From positions 25,196,001-25,260,000 of the forward strand of contig JAPTYO010000003.1 of NCBI GenBank assembly GCA_036873135.1: a stretch of 64,000 bases of DNA, read 5' to 3'. Positions 46,901-63,366 of the stretch are shown here, in pieces (the first letter of the stretch is position 1; each line of letters opens with the position of its first letter). This DNA comes from Clarkia xantiana subsp. parviflora. Its lineage: Eukaryota > Streptophyta > Magnoliopsida > Myrtales > Onagraceae. Both the position numbers and the translations under genes were made by a program. Below the pieces are notes generated by a model. The model saw nothing but the letters and a program-made list of their open reading frames with translations, was not told the DNA's origin and made no database searches.

Positions 46901-48409
46901 GCTGGGTGCTTGCTGGATGTTGGTAGCCACATTCTCTATTCTCCACTCACTTGCTGGGTCCCTTTGCCTGGGTTTGAAAGTTTTCGCTTTTGTGTTTCAC
47001 AATATGAAGATAAAGAGAGATTGCTGCTAAGAAACTTGTGCTACACTCTTGGAGCGAAATTTACGGAAAAGCTTAACAGAAGAGCCACTCATCTATTATG
47101 CAAGTTCACTGCTGGACCAAAGTATGAGGCTGCTTGTAAATGGGGTGCACAACCAGTTACTTCGGAGTGGATATATGATTGTGTCAGGCAGGTTTGTTGG
47201 TGTTCATTTAATCAACATTTTGCAGACTTAGACTTGCATGTAACTGTAATATAGTTGATGAACTGTTAACAATATTAAGTAACACCACATTTTCTTTTTG
47301 CAGAATAAGGTTGTTGCTTTAGATCCATTTCGCCCCAAAGAAGCTTCTGCACAGGAGGCTAGTTTATGCAATCTTACGCAGTTGTCTTCGGAAGCAGAAC
47401 GAACACTATCTGGAGAGAATCCTTCCAAATTTCCAAGTCAAAGTCAGGACATTAAAATTACAGTAAACAAGAATTCTAATGGTGGAAAAAGGTTTTTGAG
47501 GGAGGATACTGATAACTTAAGTCTTACTAAGAAAACTAGGCTGTCAGGGGAGAACGACTGCCTGTTTTCTTCTGGAGCCAAAGCTAACGAGCCTTTCTCC
47601 AATGATAATTCTAGTGTAGAAAAGTTGAAAGATGCTCACGAAGCAGCAGAAAGTGTTCCTGATGTTGCTGCAGCTATTGAGGACTTGCTTGAACAGACGA
47701 GTAAGGTAGGTATCAATATATTAGTCAATTGCTTAATTTTTGCAGGTTCATTTGATTACTCTTTCAAACTTGCCTTTTTGTCAGATCCATGATAAAGAAT
47801 CTCCAGAGAGGACTGCAAGCACAATAAATGTATCCTAAACTGTGGTTTTCATCCGTTCCATTTGTTGCTAGCCAGATAAATATTTGTTTCTTTAGTTTAT
47901 CCTTGACTATGAAATAGCTATTACCGACTCACTGTTCAACTTCTGTTCAAGAGCGTCCTGAGTCTCACATGGTTGTTGGATTGTCAAAACATTGGATGAA
48001 CAGGTAACATCTTGTTCATACATTGAAGAGAGCACATGCTTTGTAGTTATTTCTAGTTAGTGTGTACTTAAGAAATTGGTTACATCATTTTTGTTTAATT
48101 TTGTATAGAGCAATAAGCTTTTCTAATTCTTCAGGACTCAGAAAAATGATGAAATCGACCAGAAAACTGTTCCGGAGAAGGCAGGCGCGTTTTATGGATT
48201 TAGTGAGACTCAGAGTGAATCTCAGGTTCCATTATTTCCCTTTCTTTTCCCTCGTGGCTCCTCTCATTCATGTTCTTGGCAGTCTCTACTTCTTTTAAGG
48301 AGTCACCTGATCACAATTCTATTGATTTCAGGTTGTTGGGTATGAAGAGGATTTGTCTGGGCGACAAATGATTATAGATCGTGTTCGGACTCAAAGTAGC
48401 TTGGGCTAA
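40976..48409 (+). CDS. MEI1: TopBP1-like multi-BRCT protein, MEI1 orthologue
   Basis: Exons: 40976-41152, 41257-41299, 41956-42077, 42671-42778, 43167-43311, 43392-43483, 43959-44052, 44160-44652, 44868-45010, 45356-45705, 46393-46557, 46901-47191, 47304-47705, 47785-47829, 47918-48003, 48135-48225, 48332-48409; 974 aa, close to what I recall for Arabidopsis MEI1 (about 970). BRCT repeats: about 3-90 (VFMSRKLVP...GPKCVVSCAKE), 94-180 (KILASGFEMD...SMNWLYQC), 185-275 (TICVTGTPS...THLIAE...VSPKWLEQS), one near 360-450 (LSFFGFEASE...THIIVG...SSWLEDC), a weaker one at exons 11-12 (EIIEWINQGGG...SSHWVKSC) and a last one (FRFCVSQY...ATHLLCK...SEWIYDC). Arabidopsis MEI1 (At1g77320) acts in meiotic DNA repair. 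Introns 5, 6 and 14 have unusual splice sites. The exon 15 start could instead be 47954, shortening the protein by 12 residues. Confidence 0.93.
43312..43391 (+). other. Probable GC-AG intron (MEI1 intron 5)
   Basis: BRCT homology requires TGTPS to join directly to EKRKEMQKR. This puts the donor at CTTCAG/GCAAAT and the acceptor at ATCTCAG/AGAAG, with phase kept. AG/GCAA is the usual form of GC donors. No GT donor gives the conserved protein. Confidence 0.7.
43484..43958 (+). other. U12-type (minor spliceosome) intron, MEI1 intron 6
   Basis: The donor GAA/ATATCCTTTTT is a full match to the U12 class with AT start. Near the 3' end GTCCTTGAC matches the U12 branch site, its A being 10 nt before the intron end. 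The conserved BRCT frame (THLIAE then APEGDKYKVARKW) demands that the next exon begin at GCTCCTGAAGG, so the intron would end in AA (TCTCTGTAA/GCT). Ending at the following G (AG) would break the frame. The last dinucleotide is therefore atypical and needs a transcript. Confidence 0.75.
47830..47917 (+). other. Candidate second U12-type intron, MEI1 intron 14
   Basis: Donor AAT/GTATCCTAAAC and branch-like TATCCTTGAC, with its A 11 nt before an AG at 47916-47917, fit the U12 class with GT-AG ends. Using AG at 47952-47953 also keeps frame but leaves the U12 branch site 47 nt away. Confidence 0.55.
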
Positions 48410-49159
48410 GTAAGAACCTGTGTCTCCATCCTTCTTAGCCGAGACAATAGCTGAAGTGTTGACAGATATAACTAACACAAATCTAACCAACACCAGCTAG
48501 TTTACAGTTAAACTGGTCAACTGATGACCGATGTTGCTATTGTTTTATCTGATCGTCAAAATGCATGGACAAAAAGATGGAGACATTAACAAACAGGATC
48601 CTGGCGGACGGTGTTCTGTGGCAGAGTATGTTCTTACTGTAACTTATCGACGATACTGCTTCATTAAGCTAGTTTTATCATTGCTGATTGTGATTCTGAA
48701 TTTGACAGATGTATTGTTGCGAGTACAAGAGAGATCAAGGTGCAAAGTTCATGTTTAGAAGAACTGAAGTGTTCATTTCCGTTGGAGCTGCTATTTGCTC
48801 GGTAGTTGTTGCAAGCAGAAGAGGTAACCAACTGATCAAATTAGGGACTGTATTTTATAACTTATGACTACAAAGTCGAATAATGAATATATTCTTACTG
48901 TGACTGACCTGGCTCTACAAAAATTATTGTTTATAGATTTACTTGCATTGATTGTTCAATTAGGGTTGTTTGTCTTGTTAAGCCTTTATTTTTAATAAGT
49001 AGATAGATTTTTATCTTATGGATGGCTTTACTACTGCCCAATAGTAAAATGTATCTTGGACCCCTTGAGGTAATTATAGATCCTGGGGGGCAATTCTAAT
49101 TGGTCAATAAAAAAGTAGGATACTAACATTGTCAAAAGACCAGTTTACAGTTGAATAAA
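48410..49159 (+). other. MEI1 downstream region
   Basis: This is probably 3' UTR followed by spacer. Open frames here lack similarity to anything recognised. The region from 49538 to 49772, after the MITE, contains a C-rich run near 49610 and the probable 3' UTR of the first ACC oxidase gene. Confidence 0.4.
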
Positions 49160-49537
49160 GGGTTAAGTACCTAAAAACAGTCCCAACAGTAAGTCATATT
49201 GCTAATCGCTATCCCAGATTTAAAATGTTGATATTCAGTGTCTCATCTATCAGATTTGTTGCTTTTCACCTTTTTCGACTGATTTTGGTGTTAAAATTGT
49301 GTTTTAAGCAAAAAAACATGTTTCCCACTTTACCGAAGTATCATATTTGTTGCTCATGGTTTAGACTTATTTGATACTTTTTTTTTTGGCCGAAATATGT
49401 TTTTGTTGTGCTAATTTCAAGAGAAAAAAGTGAAAAACAACCAATTTGATAGTTGGTGCACCGAATATCTTCATTTTAAATTTGAGACATCAATTAGCAA
49501 CATGACATAACTGAGACTGTTTTTAGGTTCGTAACCC
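49160..49537. mobile_element. Mutator-type MITE between MEI1 and ACC oxidase
   Basis: The 378-bp element has ends GGGTTAAGTACCTAAAAACA and an inverse with TGTTTTTAGGTTCGTAACCC. It is flanked by exact 9-bp duplications TTGAATAAA (49151-49159 and 49538-49546). Confidence 0.92.
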
Positions 49538-49772
49538 TTGAATAAATCTTACAATGAAACTTAATAAACAAAGCTACATACCTAACCAGACACACCAAAT
49601 AAAACATACCCCCCGCCCCCCCATACGGTTACTTATATTATATATATATGTATAGTCTAAAGTAGTGTACTTTACTTCACTTCACTGGGTAAGAGAATTC
49701 ACATGAAACTGAAGTCCTGGCAATAAGAATCACTTTGTACATCTCATGACCTTTTTCTCTGTATTAGTTCCG

Positions 49773-51478
<1,706 letters not shown>

Positions 51479-51512
51479 TTAAGTGGGTGAGTCCTAACAT
51501 AGATGGGTTTCC

Positions 51513-51521
51513 CTATTTATA
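51513..51521 (-). promoter_or_regulatory. TATA box of ACC oxidase copy A
   Basis: On the minus strand TATAAATAG lies about 65 bp upstream of the start codon, giving a short leader. Confidence 0.6.
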
Positions 51522-52259
51522 CTGCACTAACCTAGCTAACTTTCCATTTCAATACTTCAGATTGGATGTCAACTCATATCTCTCTCCATATAGAGTAATG
51601 AATTAGTTAATATCATGATGAGGAATTGAAAGTCAATGCTAATTGGTGGCAGGAGGTGTTATGTTGACAGGGTTGTTAGTGTATGTGCCGGTGATTGCTG
51701 GTTCATATATTTAATATGTAATGAACACGAGAACTTAGACACACTGTTATGATCTTGATACGTGTTTCTATAAGACTAATTCCTACTCGCATCGGGGTCA
51801 GCTTGTAAGGGTAATGTGTTGACCATGAATATCTTTCAATCCATATGGTCATCGACGATATTGAACCATTAATCTCTAGTTAATGGATAAAATGCTGAAC
51901 CGTTACATATTACATGGTTAATGGTTGCTATCTTCGTAGCCTTGCATCAATTTTTTAATCATTTTTAATTTAATATTAATCCCTAATATTTATAGTTATA
52001 TTTTCAACCTCTAATTTAACGCCACCTGTCCTGACAAATCACCCTTCACTTTCAACGCTGACACAATTCTAATCTACTCTATACTTAATATAATGTACGT
52101 GGTACACGACTTCCCCAAATGGACCCTTCATCTTTACGTTACATCTGTTCATTCATCATATCTTGCCACTTAATTGGAGTTTGATAGTTGATACGAAAAT
52201 ATTAGTAAATGTAACATAATTATACATATAATTCTATTAGGACATTTTGAAAGAGTGTC

Positions 52260-52745
52260 GAACTTGCCACGTCAGCTCGTCGCTCTTTCATAGTGCAGCG
52301 AGCTGACGTGGCTTATAGTGTACAACATTCCAATTAGGAGAAATTTTTGGGTCGCTCGGCTCTAACACCTAGAAGCCAGCCGCTGGATTTTTGACCACTC
52401 ATAACGTGACACGTGTTCCTATTTACTAACTACTTCTATTCAAAGCTATAAAAATAGACGTGTCACATTATGAGTGATCAAAGGTCCACCTTCCAGTTAG
52501 CATGCCACGTCAGCTCCCCGCTTTTTTAAAATGCAGAGAGCTGACGTGACTTGTAGTGTGCAGCATTTCAATTAAGAGAAATTATTGGGTAGCTCGGTTA
52601 ACACCTGGAAGCTAGCTACTGGACCTTCGACCACTCATAGCGTGACACGTGCCCTTATTTACTAACTACTTCTATTCAAAAGCTGTTAAAATAGACGTGT
52701 ACATTATGAGTTGTCAAATGTTCATCTTCCAGTTAACATGTCACA
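52260..52745. repeat. Two-copy tandem repeat with palindromes
   Basis: Two units of about 235-240 bp (about 52265-52500 and 52502-52745) share GCCACGTCAGCTC, AGCTGACGTG, CCACTCATA.CGTGACACGTG, ACTAACTACTTCTATTCAAA and ATAGACGTGT. Each contains GACGTGG-type palindromes; CACGTG and GACGT cores resemble bZIP/bHLH sites. They lie 0.8-1.3 kb upstream of ACC oxidase copy A. Confidence 0.8.
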
Positions 52746-54606
52746 TCAGTCCGTCCCTCTTTCAAATTGCGTTTTTTTTTTTTTTTTTTTTTTATAATTT
52801 AAGAAATTACAAATAAAGAAATGATTTGACTTAAATAATTTACTAATTTTATATATTTTGTTGCTTAGAATGGAAATCTTTGCCGACGCAACAACAGATC
52901 TTCTTCTTCCTAATCCCGATTCCTTTGGCAATTATTTCACTCCACACCCAATATAAAGGACCGCACAGATCTTCTTTTTATTATTATTTTTAGTATAATA
53001 TATTAATAATTAATCAATAATTATTACGCGAAATTCGTAATAATAAACAAGACCAAATCCCTTTATTTAGTACGTTTGTCAGCTCTCACTTCGTACTCCT
53101 CGGGCAAAATACAAAAAGCAACCCCACATGTGTTCTAATTAAGTCTAACCCGAGATAAATCTGTAAAAATAAATAATTTAAAATCCTAAAAAATAAATAA
53201 GAGAGTATATAAAATAAAATAAATACTTAAAAAGTTGGTTACATATATATATATACACACACCTAATTAATCCTTACAACTCTAAAATATAAGTCGATTT
53301 CTCAGCTATGAAATTATGAGTCAGGATGCATCCGATTTTATAAGATAAATAAAAATAATTAATGTTTCATACACATATCTTAATGTGTTTAATCTAACTA
53401 TCGATAAATCGACTTGAATTACAGTCAATTTCATTTTAATCCCACTTTATTATAAATGTTTAATAAATCAATAAAGTTGTTGACTTTAATCATGCATTGC
53501 TTCAAACACAGCCATAATTTAATCCAAAAAGTCATTGCTAATCATAGCTTAATCAAGTCAAAGGCCAAGATTAGTTGTGAGTTGTGACCGTTGATGATCA
53601 TCAAGGGCTCGATAATAAATTTTAAAAGAAGTAAACTCAACAAAGCAAACCTAATTAAGGGCGGTTCAATTCAAAGTAGCTGTCACCTAATTACTAATAT
53701 ATTGGACATCCAAAGTCAACTGTCAACCACCATTTCAATTCTATATTATGTTAAATCTTAATGAAAAAAACCTTATAAACACAACAATTTTGGAAAGTTA
53801 TATTTCAAGGATTTTTTAGGTGACTAATCTCTAACAAAAAGAGTCGTTAAAAATATTTAAATTTGGATTAAAATCTATTACAAAAATTTTGATACATTGC
53901 GAGTTTCTAGCTATTTAAGGGATTTTTTTTTACCCAAATAACTACTTTTTGTAACTTAAATACACATATATCCAACAAGTTTCATTCACCAAATTACATA
54001 ACCGCGCTCTGAATTCTTAATTTAAAGATTAGTCTCAGACAGAGTAATTAGTGTTTTTAATGACCGTATTTTTCGGAACAATGCGGTCAACTAACCATAA
54101 AAAAATTGATAGTTAGCAACATACTGTTCAAAACAGCGCGACAGAAGATGTTAATGGGCATTGAAAACTTACTTTAAGATACTACAGAGTGATAGAGACA
54201 ACACACTTCTGACGGTTTCTCTCTCATTCTTTTTTCTTGTTATCTTGATGAAAATCCATATTTACATGGAATTGCCAATATTAATATTTCATGAATTTGT
54301 AAACATGCTAAGTGGTTTGTAAATCATATATTATTGTTTGCTCACTAGATTTTGTGTCATATCATGTGTATATTATAGTGCAAGGCAGCAAATTCATCCC
54401 CTTAGGCCTTAACAAAACCCTAAAGACATGGAGGATATTAATAAAAATAATTTGTAAGCATTGAAAGACCTGAATCTACAAAGCTTGATAAAGTTCATGC
54501 ATCCTGATCATAGGGCTGACTATTTCTCCCATGAATCAACTTCTCTTTATTTGTTTTTTTTATGGGTGCTCTAGATTCTTGAATCTAGATAATTCCCGCT
54601 ATCCAA

Positions 54607-54690
54607 TGTTGGTTGAACCAACTGGTAAAACGAACTGTGTTTCCCGTGGGCGACCCGAGGTCGAAACCCGCCGGAGACGCCGCCTTAAAG
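54607..54690 (+). mobile_element. SINE-like head fragment
   Basis: GGTTGAACCAACTGGTAAAA followed by GAGGTCGAAACCC resembles a tRNA-derived A box and B box, and ends GGAGACGCCGCC. A related inverted copy at about 60495-60590 has GGTTGGTTGGACTAGCAGCT and GGAGACGCCACC. Ends and target duplications were not found. Confidence 0.4.
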
Positions 54691-55981
54691 TGTTGACCAC
54701 TATTATGAAAGTTAGAGAGCAAGCTCAAATTCACTAAATAAGCCAAATGAGGTTTCTTATTGGTACTTTTTTACTCCAGTGACTCTAATAAAAATTCTCC
54801 CATCATATGTGAGTCTGTCGTAGCTACCCCTTAATCGGAAGTCTATTTTTACGGCATCAAACCTACACGCCAGGATCATACGTTGTCCACACATTTACTG
54901 GTCTCGTGCATGTGGTCTTTTAAAACTAACCATCTAAACAGGCACGGCATACCCCGAGTCATGTATCCTCATGCTCAAACCCGCATGTACGTGCCGCCTT
55001 TACTGGGGCTCACCACTTCATGCCCCGGATCATACGCTTACTGGACGGAGCCACCACTCTAATACTAGTTGTTGTGGGAGAAAAATTGGGCAGCGAGCCC
55101 AATGAGGTTCCTTACTAATACCAATTGGTTAGAAGTAACTCATTAAGTTTATATAATATTTCAAATCTTTCAACTATCCAGTGTGCTTTTTTTTACTCAC
55201 TTGTAACCCTAACAACCATGAATATTCTTTCATTCTCGGGGCTGAACTCAAGATACATCTGATTAATGGATGAAGTGTTGAACCGTACACTATACGTATT
55301 ACATTGTTTTAGTTGTTATATATATATATAGACCTTCTTCTTCTTTAAGTTGTGTTCACAAAATAATAATAATAATAATAATAATTATGGCCTACGTTGA
55401 GTGAAGGCAGAAAATTAGGGTTTCATTCAGCTGTGATCTCTGTTTATCATTCTTTTAACTACTCATCATCCACATACACATGTTTTATCTTTATTATTAT
55501 ATTTTTATGTAACTTGTGATGCAAGAATAGCTAGCTTGCTATTTAGTCAGCTGACCACTCCCTGGTTTAGTTACCAATCCAACATCGATCGATCTGAGTT
55601 TCTAATACGAATTGAACAACCAATATACATGCACGCAATAATATACATAGCAAATGATAATTAACTATATACATAATACATGCACAATAGTAACTTAACC
55701 TGGTACAACTTAATCACACAAACTGAACAAATGATACTAACCAACCTCAACAACCCGGGCTGATCGAGGTGTGTTTAGTTGCTCATAACGACGACAATTA
55801 CGAGGTACGTATATGAAAACCCAATTTCAACATTTCCGCATTTCGCGGAAATTGCACCTAATTTAAGGAAATGTAGTTTCTCAATTCATATTTGAATTGG
55901 TTTTAGTAGGAACTAGGAAGATATATATTAAACCTTACTATATAAGTTCTTTTTGTACATGTTATATAACCTTGTGATGCA

Positions 55982-58256
<2,275 letters not shown>

Positions 58257-58334
58257 CTATAATTTGTGTTGTTGCACTATTTGAGATGATTGCTTAGTGC
58301 TTTTGTTTGTTGAGCTTCTTCTCTATGGATGATT

Positions 58335-58343
58335 CTATTTATA
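58335..58343 (-). promoter_or_regulatory. TATA box of ACC oxidase copy B
   Basis: TATAAATAG on the minus strand, about 110 bp upstream of the start codon. Confidence 0.55.
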
Positions 58344-58489
58344 GTAATTTAGCTTCCAATCATGTTGGGTTTAATTGTCAACTATAATTATTATTATTTT
58401 AAAAAAATTAATAAAAAATGATACTGATGACTGTGTTCCTATAATTGTTTCTGCATACTATATATATATATATATATATTAAAAAAAAC

Positions 58490-59115
58490 AAGTATATACA
58501 ACCATGTAATATGGTGTAGCGGTTAAGCTTGTCGAGTTTTGAATATTCATTACTAGTATTTTTCCCTATATATACATGTTAATCACGTCATCCTGATGTG
58601 ATAAGTTAAATTATTCTAGATTTAGAGCAAGTATATATTACGAGTGCTGGTCCGTAGAAATGTATGACAACTATATATATAAAGCAAAACATAGCCAGAT
58701 ATGTAATATGGTGTAGCGGTTCAACCCCGTCGTACTCTGAAAATGGAAAAATATTCATTATTAGCGTTTAGTCACGCCATCCCGACTCGGCGAATAATTA
58801 TTTTAGATTTAGAACAAGTATGCTACATGTACTGTCTTTTTATAAATGGGCTCTCGTTGGAACACATGACATCTATATATGTATATATAATGCAAAACTT
58901 TTAAAGCCAACCATGTAATATGGTGTAGCAGTTCAACCCCGTCGAGATTTGAAAATGGAAAAGTACTCATTACTAGAACTTTAAGTATGCTACAGATGAT
59001 GCTCTTCTGATAAGTTTGTAAAAACGCAGGACAACTATATATAAAGCTAAACACATATGCCAACCATGTAATTTATATGGTGTAGCTGTTCATCCCCGTC
59101 AAACTCTAAAAATGG
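58490..59115 (+). repeat. Four-copy array of the dispersed repeat
   Basis: The block ATGTAATATGGTGTAGCGGTTCAACCCCGTCG recurs in variant form near 58505, 58700, 58912 and 59066; each is followed by GAAAATGGAAAA...TTCATTA and closed by ACAACTATATATA. Units are about 150-215 bp. The GGTTCAACCCC core looks like a Pol III B box. Confidence 0.75.
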
Positions 59116-60806
59116 AAGAAAAAAAATTACTTTTACCATATTATTTAAGTGTTGTCCTTTTTTATTAGCTGAGACCAATTCTACGTGGCGGACTAAGTCT
59201 AACTTATCAGATCCCAGGACAAACATGATACGGCTTCTAAATAGGGTATCTTTGGACGGCCATATTCGATGGTTTGTTTGCTTTAATTAGTTTCCTTCAA
59301 CAAATCATTATCATCATCATCATATACTATTATAATATAATTATATATTATAATGTAAGTAACAAAAGTATATCTGCAGAAGTCAATGCTTGAGATGCAA
59401 ACCAACTAACCGACAAGCTATCAACCGCCTCATATCTTATCTTCTGCCATTTGTCTGGAACCGCCTTTCTTTCATTTGTTGTTAATTAATTAATTACACC
59501 TTAAAACCTTAATTTTTCATCTTGTAACATTATTTAGATTAACTTAAACTACATTTGATTTAGTGTGTCTAGCTAATAATCACATGTATATGATGAATAA
59601 AGACCCGTAAATACTGACTTCTAAGAAAAAGTCTCGTTAGAAATATTTAAAATTGTAACATTTTACCGATTTAAAAAAGTATATTTTATCATAACTCGTT
59701 TCAGCCAAGAAAAAAGAGTCGCCCCAAATAACCCATAAGATAAGATTTATGAAATAATTCTCTTTGTGAAGTCCGAAAGAGGAGAGTGCGTAACATTCAC
59801 TGAACACATAGGATCAAACGTAAAGCAGCGCTTTCTTGACATATTTTTAAGTTACAAGAGACTGACAGGCTCGTTGAAACTGCAGAGCATAATGAATCGG
59901 CTAATCAACAAATGGTTTTCAATATCAAAACATAATAAAACCCTTGTAATTTTGATAAAATCCAGGAAATTGTTTCCCTTAAAAAAATTATTTTACATAT
60001 TGCTGATTTTCTTGTATAATTGAATTTTAGTTACTTTAAATCATAATTCTTGTCATAAATTAAAGGATGAGTATAACTAACATGACAAATTAAAGACTCT
60101 TAGATTTTATAGTAAAAAAAATCTAGAGAAGATCTAGCAAATTCATCCCCTCAAGACAACCCTTATTCATGCAAACATTAATGGAGAGATTAATGTGAGA
60201 TGCCTTGGAGGAAGTGAATGGCAATTCAAAAACTTGGCAAAGTTCATGCATGGTGACCTAGTAATGATCTGACTCTACCTTAGATATCTTACTAGATTTC
60301 TCTTTCATTTTGACTTCTCTTTCTCCCTCACATGAACTCTGCTGATCTTTCTCCATAATATATATATATTAGCATATGTATTCTCCAATGTAATTCAAAC
60401 TTTATTTAGTCTTAAAAACAAAATACGGTATACCAGTTGATCCAACCAACCTTGGGTAATATAATATATACATTCAAGTATATATATATGCGGGAGAGGT
60501 GGCGTCTCCAAGAACTTTATTTGCTCTTGAAAACTCAGTCTGATATATCAGCTGCTAGTCCAACCAACCATAGGTGCGATAACATATACATACTCAAGCA
60601 TATATATATATAATTCGTTTAGCTATATTATTTCAGTAATTATAATTATTTTAAATTGTAAATATACATTTAAAGTTAACATGGTAACTCATACTTTTGA
60701 AATCAGAGATAATGAATTCATCAAGCCTCAAATTCATCATTTTTTGTTAAATTCAAATATTTTATAGTGGAAAAGTGAAATCATTGTAGAGTTATAATAA
60801 TATTTA

Positions 60807-61132
60807 TGGTTAATAACCAAATTGCTACCTGAACTTTGACCACTATACAAATTGTTACTTGAACTTTATTTTTTTTTAAATTAGCTGCCTAAACTTTCAA
60901 TTTTTGAGCCAATTGAGCATCCAATTGATGATATTTTGTTGCATACTTTCAATTTATATTGTATTCATATTGGGTACACATGAAAAGACTACATGCATGT
61001 GGCGAAAACATGCTCAATTTCTATCCAATTTTACGAAAATTAAAAGTTCGAGTAGTCAATTTAAAAAAATTAAAGTCCAGGTAACAATTTGTACATTGGT
61101 TAAAGTTCAGGTAGCAATTTAATTATTAGCCC
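60807..61132. mobile_element. Mutator-type MITE
   Basis: The 326-bp element is flanked by exact 9-bp duplications TAATATTTA (60798-60806 and 61133-61141). Arms are inverted repeats sharing AAATTGCTACCTGAACTTT and ACAAATTGTTAC. No coding capacity. Confidence 0.9.
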
Positions 61133-61805
61133 TAATATTTAAGTATAAAGCATGTGTACATTGTAAAAGACTTATGTAATTACATTAACAAAATTAAGGT
61201 CGATTTATTTAAATTTCATTTTTACAGACAATTCGTAAGGACTACTATTGACTATGAATATTTATTCATTCACAAAGTTACAAACATGTTGTTTGAACAG
61301 TTAACATTTGATCAATTAAGAAGTGACATAATACCAGTACACCATATGGTTTACCTTTAGACTTGTTAATAAGTTGTGTTTATATTATACTTAAATATAT
61401 TTTTTAATATTTGTTATGATTAAATATATAAGATATTTTTTAAGTTGACAACAATTGAACAATGACATTTTCAGAATAAAAATAATGCAAGAAAATAGCA
61501 GCCTTCATATCATGCCATTGACTATTGTGATGTGACACCCACGATCTCTTCAACCCTACTACTATATTTTGGTAATAATATACGACATATCTTTGATTTA
61601 ATAAAGGTTAAATTACTATAACAGAAAGGATTACTTTCAATTATGAATATTATATATATATTTGAATTCCATATATATAGCTGACGTGATTACATTACAT
61701 TAATTATATGTTCCTAGATTTGTATATGGTTTAATACATAAAATGTGATTTTATTTATGTACTTTGGCTGGCAATTTTTTTTTTATATATTTGCAAATGT
61801 CCAAA

Positions 61806-61810
<5 letters not shown>

Positions 61811-61862
<52 letters not shown>
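61811..61862. repeat. (AT)26 microsatellite
   Basis: Uninterrupted AT dinucleotides over 52 bp. The ORF through it (Ile-Tyr run) is an artefact. Confidence 0.95.
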
Positions 61863-61865
<3 letters not shown>

Positions 61866-62152
61866 TTCTTCATCTATATTTCGCGTTCATATGTTCGTGT
61901 TTTTTTTATCAAATTTATCAAATATTTCTTAAAATAAACTTCAAAAAAAATTCTTCTAAAAAATCAGAATCGAATACTTGTTTCGAATACAAACCCTAGC
62001 TGCTGCTGGGGTTTCGAATCTACCCTACAACTCATTCGAACCTCGCAGCTGTTTCTCGGTTTGAATTTGAACCTTACAGCGCTTTAGCAGGTTCAAATTC
62101 CGAACTCTGCATCAGTTTGCTTGGTTCGAATTCTGAACCTAGGAGCTACTTG

Positions 62153-62189
<37 letters not shown>

Positions 62190-63366
62190 GAAGAAGAAGA
62201 ACTAAAAATTTTGAAGATTTTTTTTTAATTAATTAGAAGTAATGATACAACCATCATTTTATATATTCAATCAAATTTATTATAAGTTTGACTCATTTAA
62301 TCAATCGCATCGTGAGATATATATAACCAAACAACATATAAAAAAACAAAAATAATCAATCTGATCACATTGAACAAGTATATCAGTAAAATAATCTATT
62401 CAACCAATTTTAAACTGATATTGAATCAATTATTGATATGTATTACCATAAACCATTGAATATGCGTCATCTTGATCAATATCGAGCTCTAAGTAAGACT
62501 ATATATGTCATGAAACTATATATATATTTATGGCTAGTCTATCAAGTTATGCCATAATTTAATTTTAAAAAACATTAAGATATAAGACATAATAACTTGA
62601 GGGTAAAATATACATAATTGCTCATAATGTCCGGCAACCATTTTACAATTTTACTTTGTTTGTAATTAATAGTCTTCATTCACATGTTCGAGTTTATGAG
62701 AAAGTATGCTCAAATGTGTATTTTATTATTACGTTGGTATTAGAAAGTGTATATTCAAATCCAAGTAAAATCGTTTAAATGTGAAGCCTCCTATATAATA
62801 CACACAAATTCGAGATTAATTATGTGAAAATTGGCTTAATTAGGTGCACATCTTATTCTAATTAACACAACTTATAAAACACTCAACAATATTGTTGTGT
62901 TGATCCTATGTTGGTTATGATTTTGGTTAATTTTTATATTTCACCATTCCCTTTTCATATACGGGGCGAAACATATTTTTAAGACCTATCACATGAATTT
63001 TTTTCAAAATTAAATAGCCCCTATGGATATTCGATCTATGATCACTTAATTAACCAACATGTCCTAAAATCTTAAATGAGCAGTTTAATATTTCCTACTC
63101 AACAACATAATATTCCACTTTAGATTAAGAAAAACCCACAATATATAAATTTGCAATCTTATAGTAACAAGATTATACATAATACCCTATTGCATTACAT
63201 GTGTTTGGGCACTTGATTTGCAGCAAAAGTGTAGAGTACCAACAGCCAAAAACATATGTTCTTCTAATTCACAACTTAATGCAACATAGTGCATATCTTA
63301 GTTGGAAAAACTTCAATTACTAGCAATCAACACATACTTTTTACATTTCACAACCAATTTAGTCCC

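Larger units (their letters stand above)
51522..55981. other. Spacer between ACC oxidase copies A and B
   Basis: This 4.5-kb spacer is AT-rich with no credible gene. It holds dispersed-repeat copies (about 51775-51935 and 55195-55315), a two-copy repeat at 52260-52745, a SINE-like head at 54607-54690, a pair of similar segments starting AATGAGGTTTCTTATTGGTA (54748) and AATGAGGTTCCTTACTAATA (55108), a TA run near 55318 and an AAT repeat near 55361-55385. Confidence 0.5.
59116..63366. other. Spacer between ACC oxidase copies B and C
   Basis: This very AT-rich spacer has no credible gene. It contains the MITE at 60807-61132, a SINE-like inverted fragment near 60430-60590, an (AT)26 microsatellite at 61811-61862, imperfect repeats with GGTTCGAATTC-like cores at about 61985-62150, and an A run with GAA repeats at 62160-62203. 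The last few hundred bases before 63367 are probably 3' UTR of copy C. Confidence 0.5.

Noticed and set aside
61745..61999. ORF with an Ile-Tyr run
   Set aside because: It reads through the (AT)26 microsatellite and has no ORF-like composition elsewhere.
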